Of a stretch of DNA of 64,000 nt, positions 51,775 through 59,428 are shown one piece after another; position 1 is the stretch's first letter, and each line of letters opens with the position of its first letter. Made by a program: the position numbers and the translations under genes. The notes beneath the pieces are model-generated. The model did no database searches and was not told the DNA's origin. It saw only the letters and a program-made list of their open reading frames with translations. This DNA comes from Gibbsiella quercinecans (lineage in GTDB: Bacteria; Pseudomonadota; Gammaproteobacteria; Enterobacterales; Enterobacteriaceae). Location of the stretch: positions 1,612,001-1,676,000 of the forward strand of contig NZ_CP014136.1 of NCBI RefSeq assembly GCF_002291425.1, written 5' to 3'.

Positions 51775-51904
51775 GCACAACCTGGCTAAGCCAAACGCCA
51801 GACATGTACTAGGATCTGGTCATTACCATTGAAGTTCGTGTTGAATATCGGCTGACCCGCAAAAGAAACCGGGTCGTTAGTGAGAGTAATAAGAGGTGGT
51901 AAAA

Positions 51905-52357
51905 ATGAAGAAAGTCGCTTCCCTACTGATACTGAGTGTTGCCTTGGCAGGATCGCTGTCAACGTTCACTGCGCAAGCCGATGGGCGTGGCCCTGGCGAT
52001 CAGCCAATCAAACAGCCGCAACATCAACAGTCTCCGCAACATCAACAGACTTCGAAACATCAACAGGCTCCGCAACATCAACAGGCGCCGAAACATGCCG
52101 ATAACCGGCAACAAAATGTAAAACATCCACAATCCAGGGACCATTTCACCTGGAGCGGCCATGACTTCCGCAAAGGGAAACCCGTACCGCAAGGTTTCCG
52201 CGCGGATAACTACAGGGTAAAAGACTGGCGCGCACGCGGGCTTTATCAACCGCCACGCGGCCAGAACTGGGCGTATATCAACGGGAATTATGTCCTGATC
52301 GCCGCCGCTACCGGCATCGTGACGGCTATCCTGTTAGAAAGCGTCAACGGGCATTAA
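51905..52357 (+). CDS. RcnB-family periplasmic protein with Gln/His repeats
   Basis: This 150-residue protein has a signal peptide (cleavage near AQA) and a C-terminal RcnB domain (FRADNYRVKDWRARGLYQPP, GQNWAYINGNYVLIAAATG). RcnB modulates nickel/cobalt export in E. coli. Between signal and domain there is a low-complexity linker of four hexapeptides of form (Q/K)HQQ(A/S/T)(P/S). AAGAGGTGG precedes the ATG. No rcnA exporter is nearby, so a metal role is unproven. Confidence 0.85.
   Translation: MKKVASLLILSVALAGSLSTFTAQADGRGPGDQPIKQPQHQQSPQHQQTSKHQQAPQHQQAPKHADNRQQNVKHPQSRDHFTWSGHDFRKGKPVPQGFRADNYRVKDWRARGLYQPPRGQNWAYINGNYVLIAAATGIVTAILLESVNGH
52018..52095 (+). repeat. 18-bp tandem repeat inside the RcnB-like gene
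   Basis: About four copies of an 18-bp unit (consensus CAACATCAACAGnCTCCG) encode the Gln/His hexapeptides. Such an in-frame array can change length by slippage without breaking the frame. Confidence 0.85.
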
Positions 52358-52382
52358 CAGCAACAATCACAGATAGGCTGAT

Positions 52383-52408
52383 GGAGGATGGTTACGCAAA
52401 CATCCTCC
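52383..52408 (+). terminator. Hairpin after the RcnB-like gene
   Basis: GGAGGATG and CATCCTCC form a perfect 8-bp stem with a 10-nt loop, 26 bp after the stop. The following bases are pyrimidine-rich but not a pure T-run. Confidence 0.55.
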
Positions 52409-52508
52409 CTCTTCTACGATCGTTTTTATTTGCTGCCGCTAATCAAAGTGGCCCTATATTTTCACGCGTAGAATATTCTCAATATTCCTTTTCATATCCC
52501 AGAGCCCG

Positions 52509-52548
52509 TTGATTTTCAGTAAACAGTGACTAGACTGTACCGAGCAGT
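52509..52548 (+). promoter_or_regulatory. Promoter and TetR-type operator of the His-rich lipoprotein
   Basis: TTGATT (52509-52514), a 16-bp spacer and TAGACT (52531-52536) form a promoter. ACTGTACCGAGCAGT (52534-52548) overlaps its -10 exactly as at the mini-lipoproteins and matches that operator (ACTGTACGGTTCAGT) at 12 of 15 positions. Confidence 0.62.
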
Positions 52549-52628
52549 TCAGATGCTTATTACTGACATCATGCATCTACTGACTCTCTGGACGATGGGA
52601 TAATAAAGACCTTATACGGGGAAGAATC

Positions 52629-52772
52629 ATGAAAAAACTAACCGCTATTCTCTGCCTGACTTCAGTGCTTTTGTTGAGTGGCTGCATAGTCGGCGGGCAC
52701 GGCCATCCGGACAGACATCATGGTGACAACCATGGAAATCCCCCCCATCATTCGGATGACCGAAAGCGCTGA
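52629..52772 (+). CDS. Small His/Asp-rich lipoprotein, 47 residues
   Basis: The start follows GGGAAGA. The signal peptide runs to the lipobox LSGC (residues 16-19) and leaves a 29-residue mature peptide with many His, Asp and Gly (GGHGHPDRHHGDNHG, HHSDD), suited to binding divalent metal. Its signal has the same plan as the two mini-lipoproteins at 44.5-44.7 kb, and its promoter carries the same operator. It lies after an RcnB-type gene, adding to a metal theme. Family not recognised. Confidence 0.75.
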   Translation: MKKLTAILCLTSVLLLSGCIVGGHGHPDRHHGDNHGNPPHHSDDRKR

Positions 52773-52990
52773 TACTGCCAGTGAGAGCTATGAAGCATTC
52801 GGTCTTTAGGGTTAATCAACGCGAATCGTCCTAAGGGAAATCGAAAACCGCGTGATGCGGGAGCACACGCGGATTATTTCACGGGTTTTATACGGTTTAA
52901 ATAGTATCTGGCCGTGGTTGAGGTTTTGTTTAAAACATATATGATAATATCGCATTTTATTCTTATCTAAGTTTATTCATCGGGCTTTTA

Positions 52991-53509
52991 ATGCTAAAGA
53001 TATTGAGTGGTTCAATATATGCTTTACTCATATTCTCAATGACGCCAGCTGATGCAAACGAGATAAATTTATACTCAGTCAATACGGGTTCGTTTGTCTA
53101 TCATATGACAGGGAATCATGGCCAGTATAACGAGATGTTTAACAACCACTTTTTCTCCGTTGAGCGCAAGCTGTCAGCAGACTCAAAATACAGCGTATTA
53201 ATTGGCACGATGAAGAACAGTTTTGACGATCGTTGTTTATCCCTGGGGGCCAGGCGGGACTGGATATCATGGGATAGCGGCTGGACGTTTAAGGGCGTAT
53301 ATGCATATACCGGCGAGTTCTTCTTTAGTACATTCAGCCATTGCGGGGATGCGGGGACATACAGGACGGCCAAGAAATTGACCGGCATAGGCTTCTCCCC
53401 CTATATCTACCATGCGGTCCAATACAATTTTACCGATCGCTTTGCTATTGAAGGCGGGATCATTTTACCTACCATATTCGCCATGAGTGTACAGTGGAGT
53501 TTCCGATAA
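52991..53509 (+). CDS. Hypothetical secreted protein, possible small outer-membrane barrel
   Basis: This 172-residue protein has an N-terminal signal peptide (LSGSIYALLIFSMTPADA) and alternating strand-like segments (NHFFSVERKLS, YSVLIGTMKNSF, GFSPYIYHAVQYNF, FAMSVQWSFR). The pattern suggests an 8-stranded barrel of PagP size. It has two Cys (RCLSLG, HCGDAG). The gene and its surroundings are AT-rich compared with the flanking efflux and aldoxime operons, which suggests acquisition. I do not recognise a family. Confidence 0.65.
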   Translation: MLKILSGSIYALLIFSMTPADANEINLYSVNTGSFVYHMTGNHGQYNEMFNNHFFSVERKLSADSKYSVLIGTMKNSFDDRCLSLGARRDWISWDSGWTFKGVYAYTGEFFFSTFSHCGDAGTYRTAKKLTGIGFSPYIYHAVQYNFTDRFAIEGGIILPTIFAMSVQWSFR

Positions 53510-53686
53510 TTTCACAACGCCTGGTTATTCCCGGCTATAGCCTCTCTTTATCTTCCGCGAGAATTAATTATCATAAAATGAACGGCCAACCAGATAATAA
53601 GAGAGCCAGAGCAGCAGCATTAAAATATAGGGTATGAATACCGATGAGCATCACCCCGCAAACTTCCGCAAACTCTGGCCCAGAGG

Positions 53687-54562
53687 TTAAAAAAGGAAAC
53701 CCAGTCGGAGGCTGATACTGGTGTCTTGCCTGAACCCCTGCTCAACCGACAGATCTCGCCCACCGGATACCTGAAGTTGCATTTTCGGCGTAATGAAATG
53801 AGAAGCCGAAATACGCATGTAAGTGCTATCGAGCTTGTCATGCTGGTCCTGGCCGTTAATGCTGCTTTGCGCACCGGTTATCCAGCCACCGCCAATGCCA
53901 AACTGCGTGGCGGGCGTCAGGTTATAACGCAAATAGGCCTGGTATTCATAACGGGGCGTTTGCTTCAGCGTGGCTTTATCCGCACCATACTCGTTATTTC
54001 TGCTCACCCACGATACGTCCGCACCGGTTTCAAACGCCCATGAATCAGAAAAATGGTGTATCCATACTCCCTGGAGCAGATAGCGCCAACGGTTTTCACC
54101 GGCGTTTACCGATTTTTCATTGTCATATGCCCCGCTCGGCAGATAAATAAACGGTGCCAGTGAGACAATGTTCACGCCAGCGCCAGCCAGATCGAACTTG
54201 AACGGGACGCCCAGTATGATATCCCCCATTCCTGATGATTCCCCAAGCGCACTGGCATCCCCCAACGCGCTGGCCTTGATCAAGGGCAGGATCATCTGCG
54301 GTTCGATGCTGATATTTTCCTGTGGGCGGAAGGCATGTATAAAACGCAGCAGGCTTGCTTCGGTACGCAGCCGATAATCGCCCTGTTGCTTATTGCCCTG
54401 CGAGAAATAGGCATCACTGTGGGCGTATTGAAAATATGCCAGCAACAGGCTCTTATCTGCCGGCAGCATTTCATAATCGCCCGGAGAAAACTCCAGCGCA
54501 TAAACCGGCTGGCTGAGCAGAGCGGCAAAAAGCGCTCCGAGACTACCACAGACTTTTTTCAT
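53687..54562 (-). CDS. Outer-membrane channel, phenol-degradation MetA family
   Basis: This 291-residue protein has a signal peptide (cleavage near VYA) and a beta-rich barrel of the MetA-pathway/SphA-like transporter family. The C-terminus ends SLRLGFLF with a terminal Phe, typical for BAM recognition. Members of this family sit in aromatic and nitrile degradation operons as uptake channels. Its start overlaps the aldoxime dehydratase stop (ATGA), so it is the third gene of nitrilase-dehydratase-channel and probably admits the aldoxime or nitrile. Confidence 0.78.
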   Translation of the reverse strand: MKKVCGSLGALFAALLSQPVYALEFSPGDYEMLPADKSLLLAYFQYAHSDAYFSQGNKQQGDYRLRTEASLLRFIHAFRPQENISIEPQMILPLIKASALGDASALGESSGMGDIILGVPFKFDLAGAGVNIVSLAPFIYLPSGAYDNEKSVNAGENRWRYLLQGVWIHHFSDSWAFETGADVSWVSRNNEYGADKATLKQTPRYEYQAYLRYNLTPATQFGIGGGWITGAQSSINGQDQHDKLDSTYMRISASHFITPKMQLQVSGGRDLSVEQGFRQDTSISLRLGFLF

Positions 54563-55608
54563 GACGACTCCCCACAGCGCTGCCCTAAAAGGCCCGTTTT
54601 CGGATGACAGTTGATGTATTCAAAGTGTTGCGCGCTGGCAGGCACTACGGCGATTTCATGCCATAAGCGAAGCGAAATATTAAAATTCAGCGCTTTCACA
54701 TAGCGCATAAATTCTCCGAATATGGCGACATGCGTCGGATGACTTTTTGCCCAAAGCTCCAGCGCCGCCATATCGGTAAAGTGGGCCAGCCCGAACGTTT
54801 TTTCCGTCTTGCCATTCGTGGCTGAATCGATCACCGCCATATAACGGCAGCTCAGGCATCCTACGGTATGGCCCTGGTCTCTAAGGAAGTGCATGCCCTC
54901 GCGCAATACCGGTTCAACGTCGGTAATGTATTTTGTTCTTTCATCCTCGCGCGTATCGGACCAGTCCTGCCCGGAGCGAATCAGGCAAAGGTTCTGCCGG
55001 CCAGACAGTACCACGCGTTTCCCCGATGATTTCCGGCTTTGAGCCTTTTGGCTCCCCTCCAATTGGGTTTGTTGGGCCGCTGGCAGGCGGTCCCGGGCGC
55101 TGCCCCAATAACCGTGCTCAATCATCTCGCCGCTCATTCCCTCACCAAGACAGGCAACGCCTTCAGGCGCCCCCTTATCAGAGAAAATCGTTTCAAAACG
55201 GTCCGACTCGGGGCTAACCACTTCCAGAAAGAAACCGTATTCGCCATTTTCCCTTTCCGCTGATGCCCACCATTCGGAAAACAGGCTGCTCTGCTTCCAG
55301 TTCTGAAACTGCTCTGGGGATGACCAGTAGGCAATGGCCATCAGGTTGTGAAATCCCATTTCGTCCGTGCATGAGGCCATGTCCCAGTGCGCAGGGCCGT
55401 CAGTTAACGAAAAACGGTTAATCACCTCTTGCAGGGCCGACGGATTAATAACTTCCTCACCCTGAACGCCAAAATAAGCCATCACGACCTGCCCGGTAAG
55501 CGGGGGAAAACGGGCGGTCCAGGCCGGAAAAGGTGGATGATGGCCTTCGGGCAAAGCGGCCGGATAGTGGCGCAACACACGCAGATGTTTTGGAATAGCA
55601 GATTCCAT
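54559..55608 (-). CDS. oxd: Aldoxime dehydratase (heme-dependent)
   Basis: This 349-residue enzyme of the phenylacetaldoxime/alkylaldoxime dehydratase family converts R-CH=NOH to the nitrile using a b-type heme. Candidate active-site residues by eye are Arg172 (ARDRLP), Ser213 (IRSGQDW), the heme-ligand His293 (SHPTHVAIFGEF) and His317 (RLWHEIAV). The start at 55608 is one base after the nitrilase stop, with the ribosome site GAGGAGGA inside the nitrilase gene. The paired nitrilase would turn its product into a carboxylic acid. Confidence 0.92.
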   Translation of the reverse strand: MESAIPKHLRVLRHYPAALPEGHHPPFPAWTARFPPLTGQVVMAYFGVQGEEVINPSALQEVINRFSLTDGPAHWDMASCTDEMGFHNLMAIAYWSSPEQFQNWKQSSLFSEWWASAERENGEYGFFLEVVSPESDRFETIFSDKGAPEGVACLGEGMSGEMIEHGYWGSARDRLPAAQQTQLEGSQKAQSRKSSGKRVVLSGRQNLCLIRSGQDWSDTREDERTKYITDVEPVLREGMHFLRDQGHTVGCLSCRYMAVIDSATNGKTEKTFGLAHFTDMAALELWAKSHPTHVAIFGEFMRYVKALNFNISLRLWHEIAVVPASAQHFEYINCHPKTGLLGQRCGESS

Positions 55609-55609
55609 A

Positions 55610-56608
55610 CTATTCATCCTCCTCTGCGGGTAATTCACCCAGCAAATCAGATGCCGGTTCCGTTTTGACTACCGGCGTGTTAGCCGAACAATTAAAAAGC
55701 AGCCGGGTTACATCCGGGCGGGAATAGTGGCCTACCGGATCGGCGGCAAACTTGGCGAAGGTGATTGCGGCGGGATCCAGCGTCGCAATGAGCAGCCCTT
55801 CCTGATTTTCTTCCAACGGGGGGGCCAAATCTCTTCCATCAGGGCCGTAAATACGGGCATGGCCGCCGCCAGCGCTGAGCAGTTGTTTTTTGGTGTCATC
55901 AGGGCAGAGTTGGTCGATCATTTCATGGGAAACAATCGCACAAGGGGCGATAACGAAGCATTGCCCTTCCGCAGCATAAAGGCGTGAGGCCGCCGTGTTT
56001 ACTTCAGGGCCCAGTGCGGCCGTTGCACTGGTATAAAGGCTGAAGCTCGGCCAGGCGGCGATGTGAATCTCTTCATGCTGTGAATACATCGCATAGCGTG
56101 AAAGCGGCTGCAGGTGTTCCCAGCAGCAGAGTGCTCCGAGGATACCCAGTGGTGTTTCCCAGGTGGTTAGCGAAGAACCGTCGCTTTCACCAAAAAGTGT
56201 GCGCTCAACGTGCGTTGCCTTGAGCTTACGCCGCGTGCCAATCGTTTCTCCGTCGCTGCCAATGATCCACTGAGAGATATAAAGGCTGCCGTGGTCACGT
56301 TCACTGAAGCCCAGAACGACCTGGATAGTGTTTTCCCGTGCAGCATTTGCAATGCGTTTTGCCTGCTCACTGTCCAGCACCAGCGAGTTCTGATGATACT
56401 GATAAACCAGAGGCATGTTGGCTGCGGGGGAATCCAGCCACAGAAACCATGGGTACCCAGGTATCCATGTTTCTGGAAATGCGATGAGTTCTGCGCCTTT
56501 ACCGGCTGCCTCTTGAATAAACTCAATCGTTTTATTAACCGTGCCTTCCAGATCCATGAACGCCGGGGCAGCCTGTACGCAGGCCACGGTAACAGGTTTG
56601 TTCATCAT
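55610..56608 (-). CDS. Nitrilase (aldoxime-pathway type)
   Basis: This 332-residue true nitrilase has the triad Glu46 (FPETWIPGYPWF), Lys130 (RRKLKATHVER) and Cys162 in the diagnostic ALCCWEHLQPL. The motif set matches arylacetonitrile and aliphatic nitrilases, which hydrolyse nitriles to acid plus ammonia. GGAG lies upstream of the ATG. It is the first gene of the operon with aldoxime dehydratase and an outer-membrane channel, divergent from an AraC regulator 158 bp away. Confidence 0.93.
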   Translation of the reverse strand: MMNKPVTVACVQAAPAFMDLEGTVNKTIEFIQEAAGKGAELIAFPETWIPGYPWFLWLDSPAANMPLVYQYHQNSLVLDSEQAKRIANAARENTIQVVLGFSERDHGSLYISQWIIGSDGETIGTRRKLKATHVERTLFGESDGSSLTTWETPLGILGALCCWEHLQPLSRYAMYSQHEEIHIAAWPSFSLYTSATAALGPEVNTAASRLYAAEGQCFVIAPCAIVSHEMIDQLCPDDTKKQLLSAGGGHARIYGPDGRDLAPPLEENQEGLLIATLDPAAITFAKFAADPVGHYSRPDVTRLLFNCSANTPVVKTEPASDLLGELPAEEDE

Positions 56609-56766
56609 GCTTCAGTCTCCAGGTGAGTAAAATAAGCAGGAAATAGATATAACTTCCCGCTATCACGGAGCGATATGACATAAAGGAAGTGATGCTTGTC
56701 TGGTACGGAACACGGGTTTGGCGCGCGGTTTGCATAAGGTCTTTCAGTGACGACTGGGGGGCTGGC

Positions 56767-57738
56767 ATGAATATTTTTGATACCGCTGATGTGATATACG
56801 CCGACCGGACTGACTACTGGCGCGACGCCATCAGCAGAACGTTCGTTCCTCTTGAATGCGCTTTTGCCGGGAGCACGAAAGCGGGAACGATCAGAACGGG
56901 TTCCTGGGGGAATCTGCGAATATCAGAGATAAATTGCAGTGCTCAGGACGTAGTGAGAGCGCGCAAAGGCGCGGAGAATCATCCTGACAACCTGATACTG
57001 TTGAGTTTTGTCAGCGAAGGAACAACGGCTGTGGTGCAAGCGGGGAATCATGCCTGTCTCGGCCAGGGAGAATTCGGGCTTTATAACACGCGTTTTCCTT
57101 ATGAGCTGCACCTCAATGGTGAGTCGCGGCAGCATGTGGTGCAGATACCCGGTGAACATCTCTGGCAGAGGCTGGGGAAAACGGATCGCTTTGTCGCAAG
57201 CACGTTTGGAAAGCATCATCAGTTAATGCCATTTCTGCAGATGTTTCTAAATAACCTGATGACGCTGCCAGACGATATTCCACAGAAATATGCGGCGATG
57301 CTTTATGACCAGTTTCTGGAACTGCTTACCAGCATCATTTCCGACGAGAGCAAGCTGCGCAAAGGCGGTGCCGGTACATATCATGGGCTGCTGTTCCAGA
57401 TAAAAATAATGATCAACAGCCATCTTGCTGAACACACTCTCTCCGCGGCAACGGTTGCAGAGTCATTTAGCATATCATCCCGTTATCTGAGTATGCTTTT
57501 TCAGAAAGACGGCATCTCTTTCGGCAAATATCTGCTAAACCAAAGGCTGACAAAATCCGCAGAAGCACTGCGGTCTTCACTGCATGCAAATACACCGATC
57601 AGCCAGATTGCCTGGCGTTACGGATTCAGTGATATGTCGTATTTTTCCCGTGAGTTCAGGGCGAAATTTGGCTGCTCGCCTACGGACTATCGGCATAACT
57701 CTCGTGAGGCGGATAATCCCTGTGGCGCCGACGCTTAA
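56767..57738 (+). CDS. AraC-family regulator of the aldoxime/nitrile operon
   Basis: This 323-residue regulator has an N-terminal AraC-binding-like sensor domain (AraC_binding_2 type) and a C-terminal double helix-turn-helix (HTLSAATVAESFSISSRYLS, and IAWRYGFSDMSYFSREFRAK then FGCSPTDYR). I start at 56767 after GGGGGG; the longer frame has no site. Regulators of this subfamily (OxdR, NitR) activate aldoxime and nitrile genes, and the divergent position supports the same role here. Confidence 0.87.
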   Translation: MNIFDTADVIYADRTDYWRDAISRTFVPLECAFAGSTKAGTIRTGSWGNLRISEINCSAQDVVRARKGAENHPDNLILLSFVSEGTTAVVQAGNHACLGQGEFGLYNTRFPYELHLNGESRQHVVQIPGEHLWQRLGKTDRFVASTFGKHHQLMPFLQMFLNNLMTLPDDIPQKYAAMLYDQFLELLTSIISDESKLRKGGAGTYHGLLFQIKIMINSHLAEHTLSAATVAESFSISSRYLSMLFQKDGISFGKYLLNQRLTKSAEALRSSLHANTPISQIAWRYGFSDMSYFSREFRAKFGCSPTDYRHNSREADNPCGADA

Positions 57739-57855
57739 AAATAAAAATATGACATTATTAAAACAGTGATATTCATTATCAAACGCAAACGGCAAAAATA
57801 GGGTACTGATTGCGTTTATAAACAGAGACCGATCTTCTCAATCATACAGAGCACT

Positions 57856-58401
57856 TTATTGGAGATCTGATAGGATTTTATCTGGTGGAACGCTGCCAAG
57901 AAAGGTATGAGCGGAAGGATTAATGACAACCATCGCCGGCGTCGCGTTTACACCCAGCCTGTCGGCAAGTGCTGACTGGTTTTCAATCAGGCGGGTACAT
58001 TCTGCCGTGCTGTCATTACTCGGTAAAAAACCGGTCATGGCGTTTTGTAAGCTCTTTTTACGGTCTGAAGAACACCAGACTCGCGCCATATCAGCAATCA
58101 CTGAATCGCGAATGGCACCAGGCGTTACGGTAAGAAATGACATCGTCAGGCCCGCATCGGTATATTTCTTCACATTTTTAACGACATAACTGCAATATAC
58201 ACATTGATCATCGATAAAGACCAGAAGCCTGTACTTTTCCACTGCTGATGGATAGGTGATAGGTTCAAGTGCAGGCAGAGAACGAATAATATCTGCATAT
58301 GCCTCACCGACGGTAGTCTCTGGAGCCGGCTCAGCCGCTGACAAGGCAGCAAAACTCACGGTGAATAATACCCCCACCATTAACATTTGAAGAAACTTCA
58401 T
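57856..58401 (-). CDS. DsbC/thioredoxin-fold periplasmic protein (CVYC)
   Basis: This 181-residue protein has a signal peptide (cleavage near LSA) and a thioredoxin fold with the active site CVYC (Cys67, Cys70) and a cis-proline in VNATPAMVV. Two further Cys (WCSSD and ECTRL) match the second disulfide of DsbC catalytic domains. The usual N-terminal dimerisation domain of DsbC is largely missing, so it may be a monomeric oxidase or isomerase. It converges on the AraC gene and seems to be alone. Confidence 0.78.
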   Translation of the reverse strand: MKFLQMLMVGVLFTVSFAALSAAEPAPETTVGEAYADIIRSLPALEPITYPSAVEKYRLLVFIDDQCVYCSYVVKNVKKYTDAGLTMSFLTVTPGAIRDSVIADMARVWCSSDRKKSLQNAMTGFLPSNDSTAECTRLIENQSALADRLGVNATPAMVVINPSAHTFLGSVPPDKILSDLQ

Positions 58402-58759
58402 TATTTATACCTTCTAAACATATTTATCAAAATAACAATTGTTATAATTCCATTTATTTCACTTGCATTTATCCATATAAACACTTCCCATACCGGATTA
58501 ATGAGAGCACAAATTTAAGATACGCCAAAGTTCACAGCATAGGAATATGGAAAAATCCACAATATGTCGAAGTTATTAGTATATCGCGGTTTGCTTAGAT
58601 CGAACGATTGGTCATGCCATGGTGGGCTGTGATTTTTGTAACAGGTGACAGCCAACCAGGGTAAAATTCTTCAGTGGTTGGCATTAGTCTGGGCGGCGCC
58701 ATTTAGCGGTCGTCCGCCGGGGAAATAAACCGCATCCGTCAGCGGTTCGTTTACTTTAA
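58402..58759. other. Intergenic region, no feature recognised
   Basis: About 360 bp, AT-rich in its left half. I see no gene, strong hairpin or clear operator; the promoter of the DsbC-like gene should lie at its left end. Confidence 0.5.
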
Positions 58760-59350
58760 CTACAGCCCTTGCCGCAGCCAGCGATACAGTTCCATATTGC
58801 GCCTGAAGCCCATTTTGCGCATCACGCTCATTTTATGGTTGCTCACCGTTTTAATACTGATTGTAAGCCGGGAGCCAATTTCCGACAGCGACAGCTCCTG
58901 CCGCAGGAACATCATTACTTGTTTTTCCCGCAGCGTTAGCGCGTGTTGCGTGCAGGCACAGCGGCTTATTGGCACAGGCTGATCCACTCGTTGCCCGCGG
59001 CGGCGTTCCAGCCCGCAGGTAATAACCTGCAGCGCCGCAGCGATGGAAAAATCATGCTGGATCACACCCGCCTGTAGCGCACAATCCGCCCAGCCGTTTG
59101 TCCTGTCATGGGGCTGACGGATCGCAAAACACAGTGGGCTAAAGCCGGGTTTGAGGCCCTCATACAGGCAAAAACAGGTGGGTATACCGGAGGGGAAATA
59201 CTGGAAAATCATATCCACGCCGGGGTATTGCACCGCCACGCGCCGCACGGCGATCCCCGATCGGCCAAAATAGGCGCTGATGGCCGCCAGCAGCCCACTG
59301 GCGAAATAGGCATTCTCATCAAATATAGCTACTGTTATTATTGGACGCAT
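58760..59350 (-). CDS. LuxR-type regulator linked to the fimbrial cluster
   Basis: This 196-residue protein has a C-terminal LuxR helix-turn-helix (residues about 138-195: LTLREKQVMMFLRQELSLSE, then TISIKTVSNHKMSVMRKMG). The N-terminal receiver-like region starts ITVAIFDENAYFASGLLAAI but lacks a clear phosphorylation site. GGGAG precedes the ATG. Regulators of this shape often flank fimbrial operons in enterobacteria, and this one lies at the downstream end of such a cluster on the same strand. Confidence 0.8.
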   Translation of the reverse strand: MRPIITVAIFDENAYFASGLLAAISAYFGRSGIAVRRVAVQYPGVDMIFQYFPSGIPTCFCLYEGLKPGFSPLCFAIRQPHDRTNGWADCALQAGVIQHDFSIAAALQVITCGLERRRGQRVDQPVPISRCACTQHALTLREKQVMMFLRQELSLSEIGSRLTISIKTVSNHKMSVMRKMGFRRNMELYRWLRQGL

Positions 59351-59428
59351 AAGCTCCCTGCCTTATGACTTGCTTGCTAAACGGCCCGGCACCACGGCCT
59401 TCCACGCCGTTCACCTGCCAGGCGCCCG

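Noticed and set aside
53569-53625. 18-codon hydrophobic minus-strand frame (MLLLWLSYYLVGRS)
   Set aside because: Could be a tiny membrane peptide, but there is no ribosome site or promoter.
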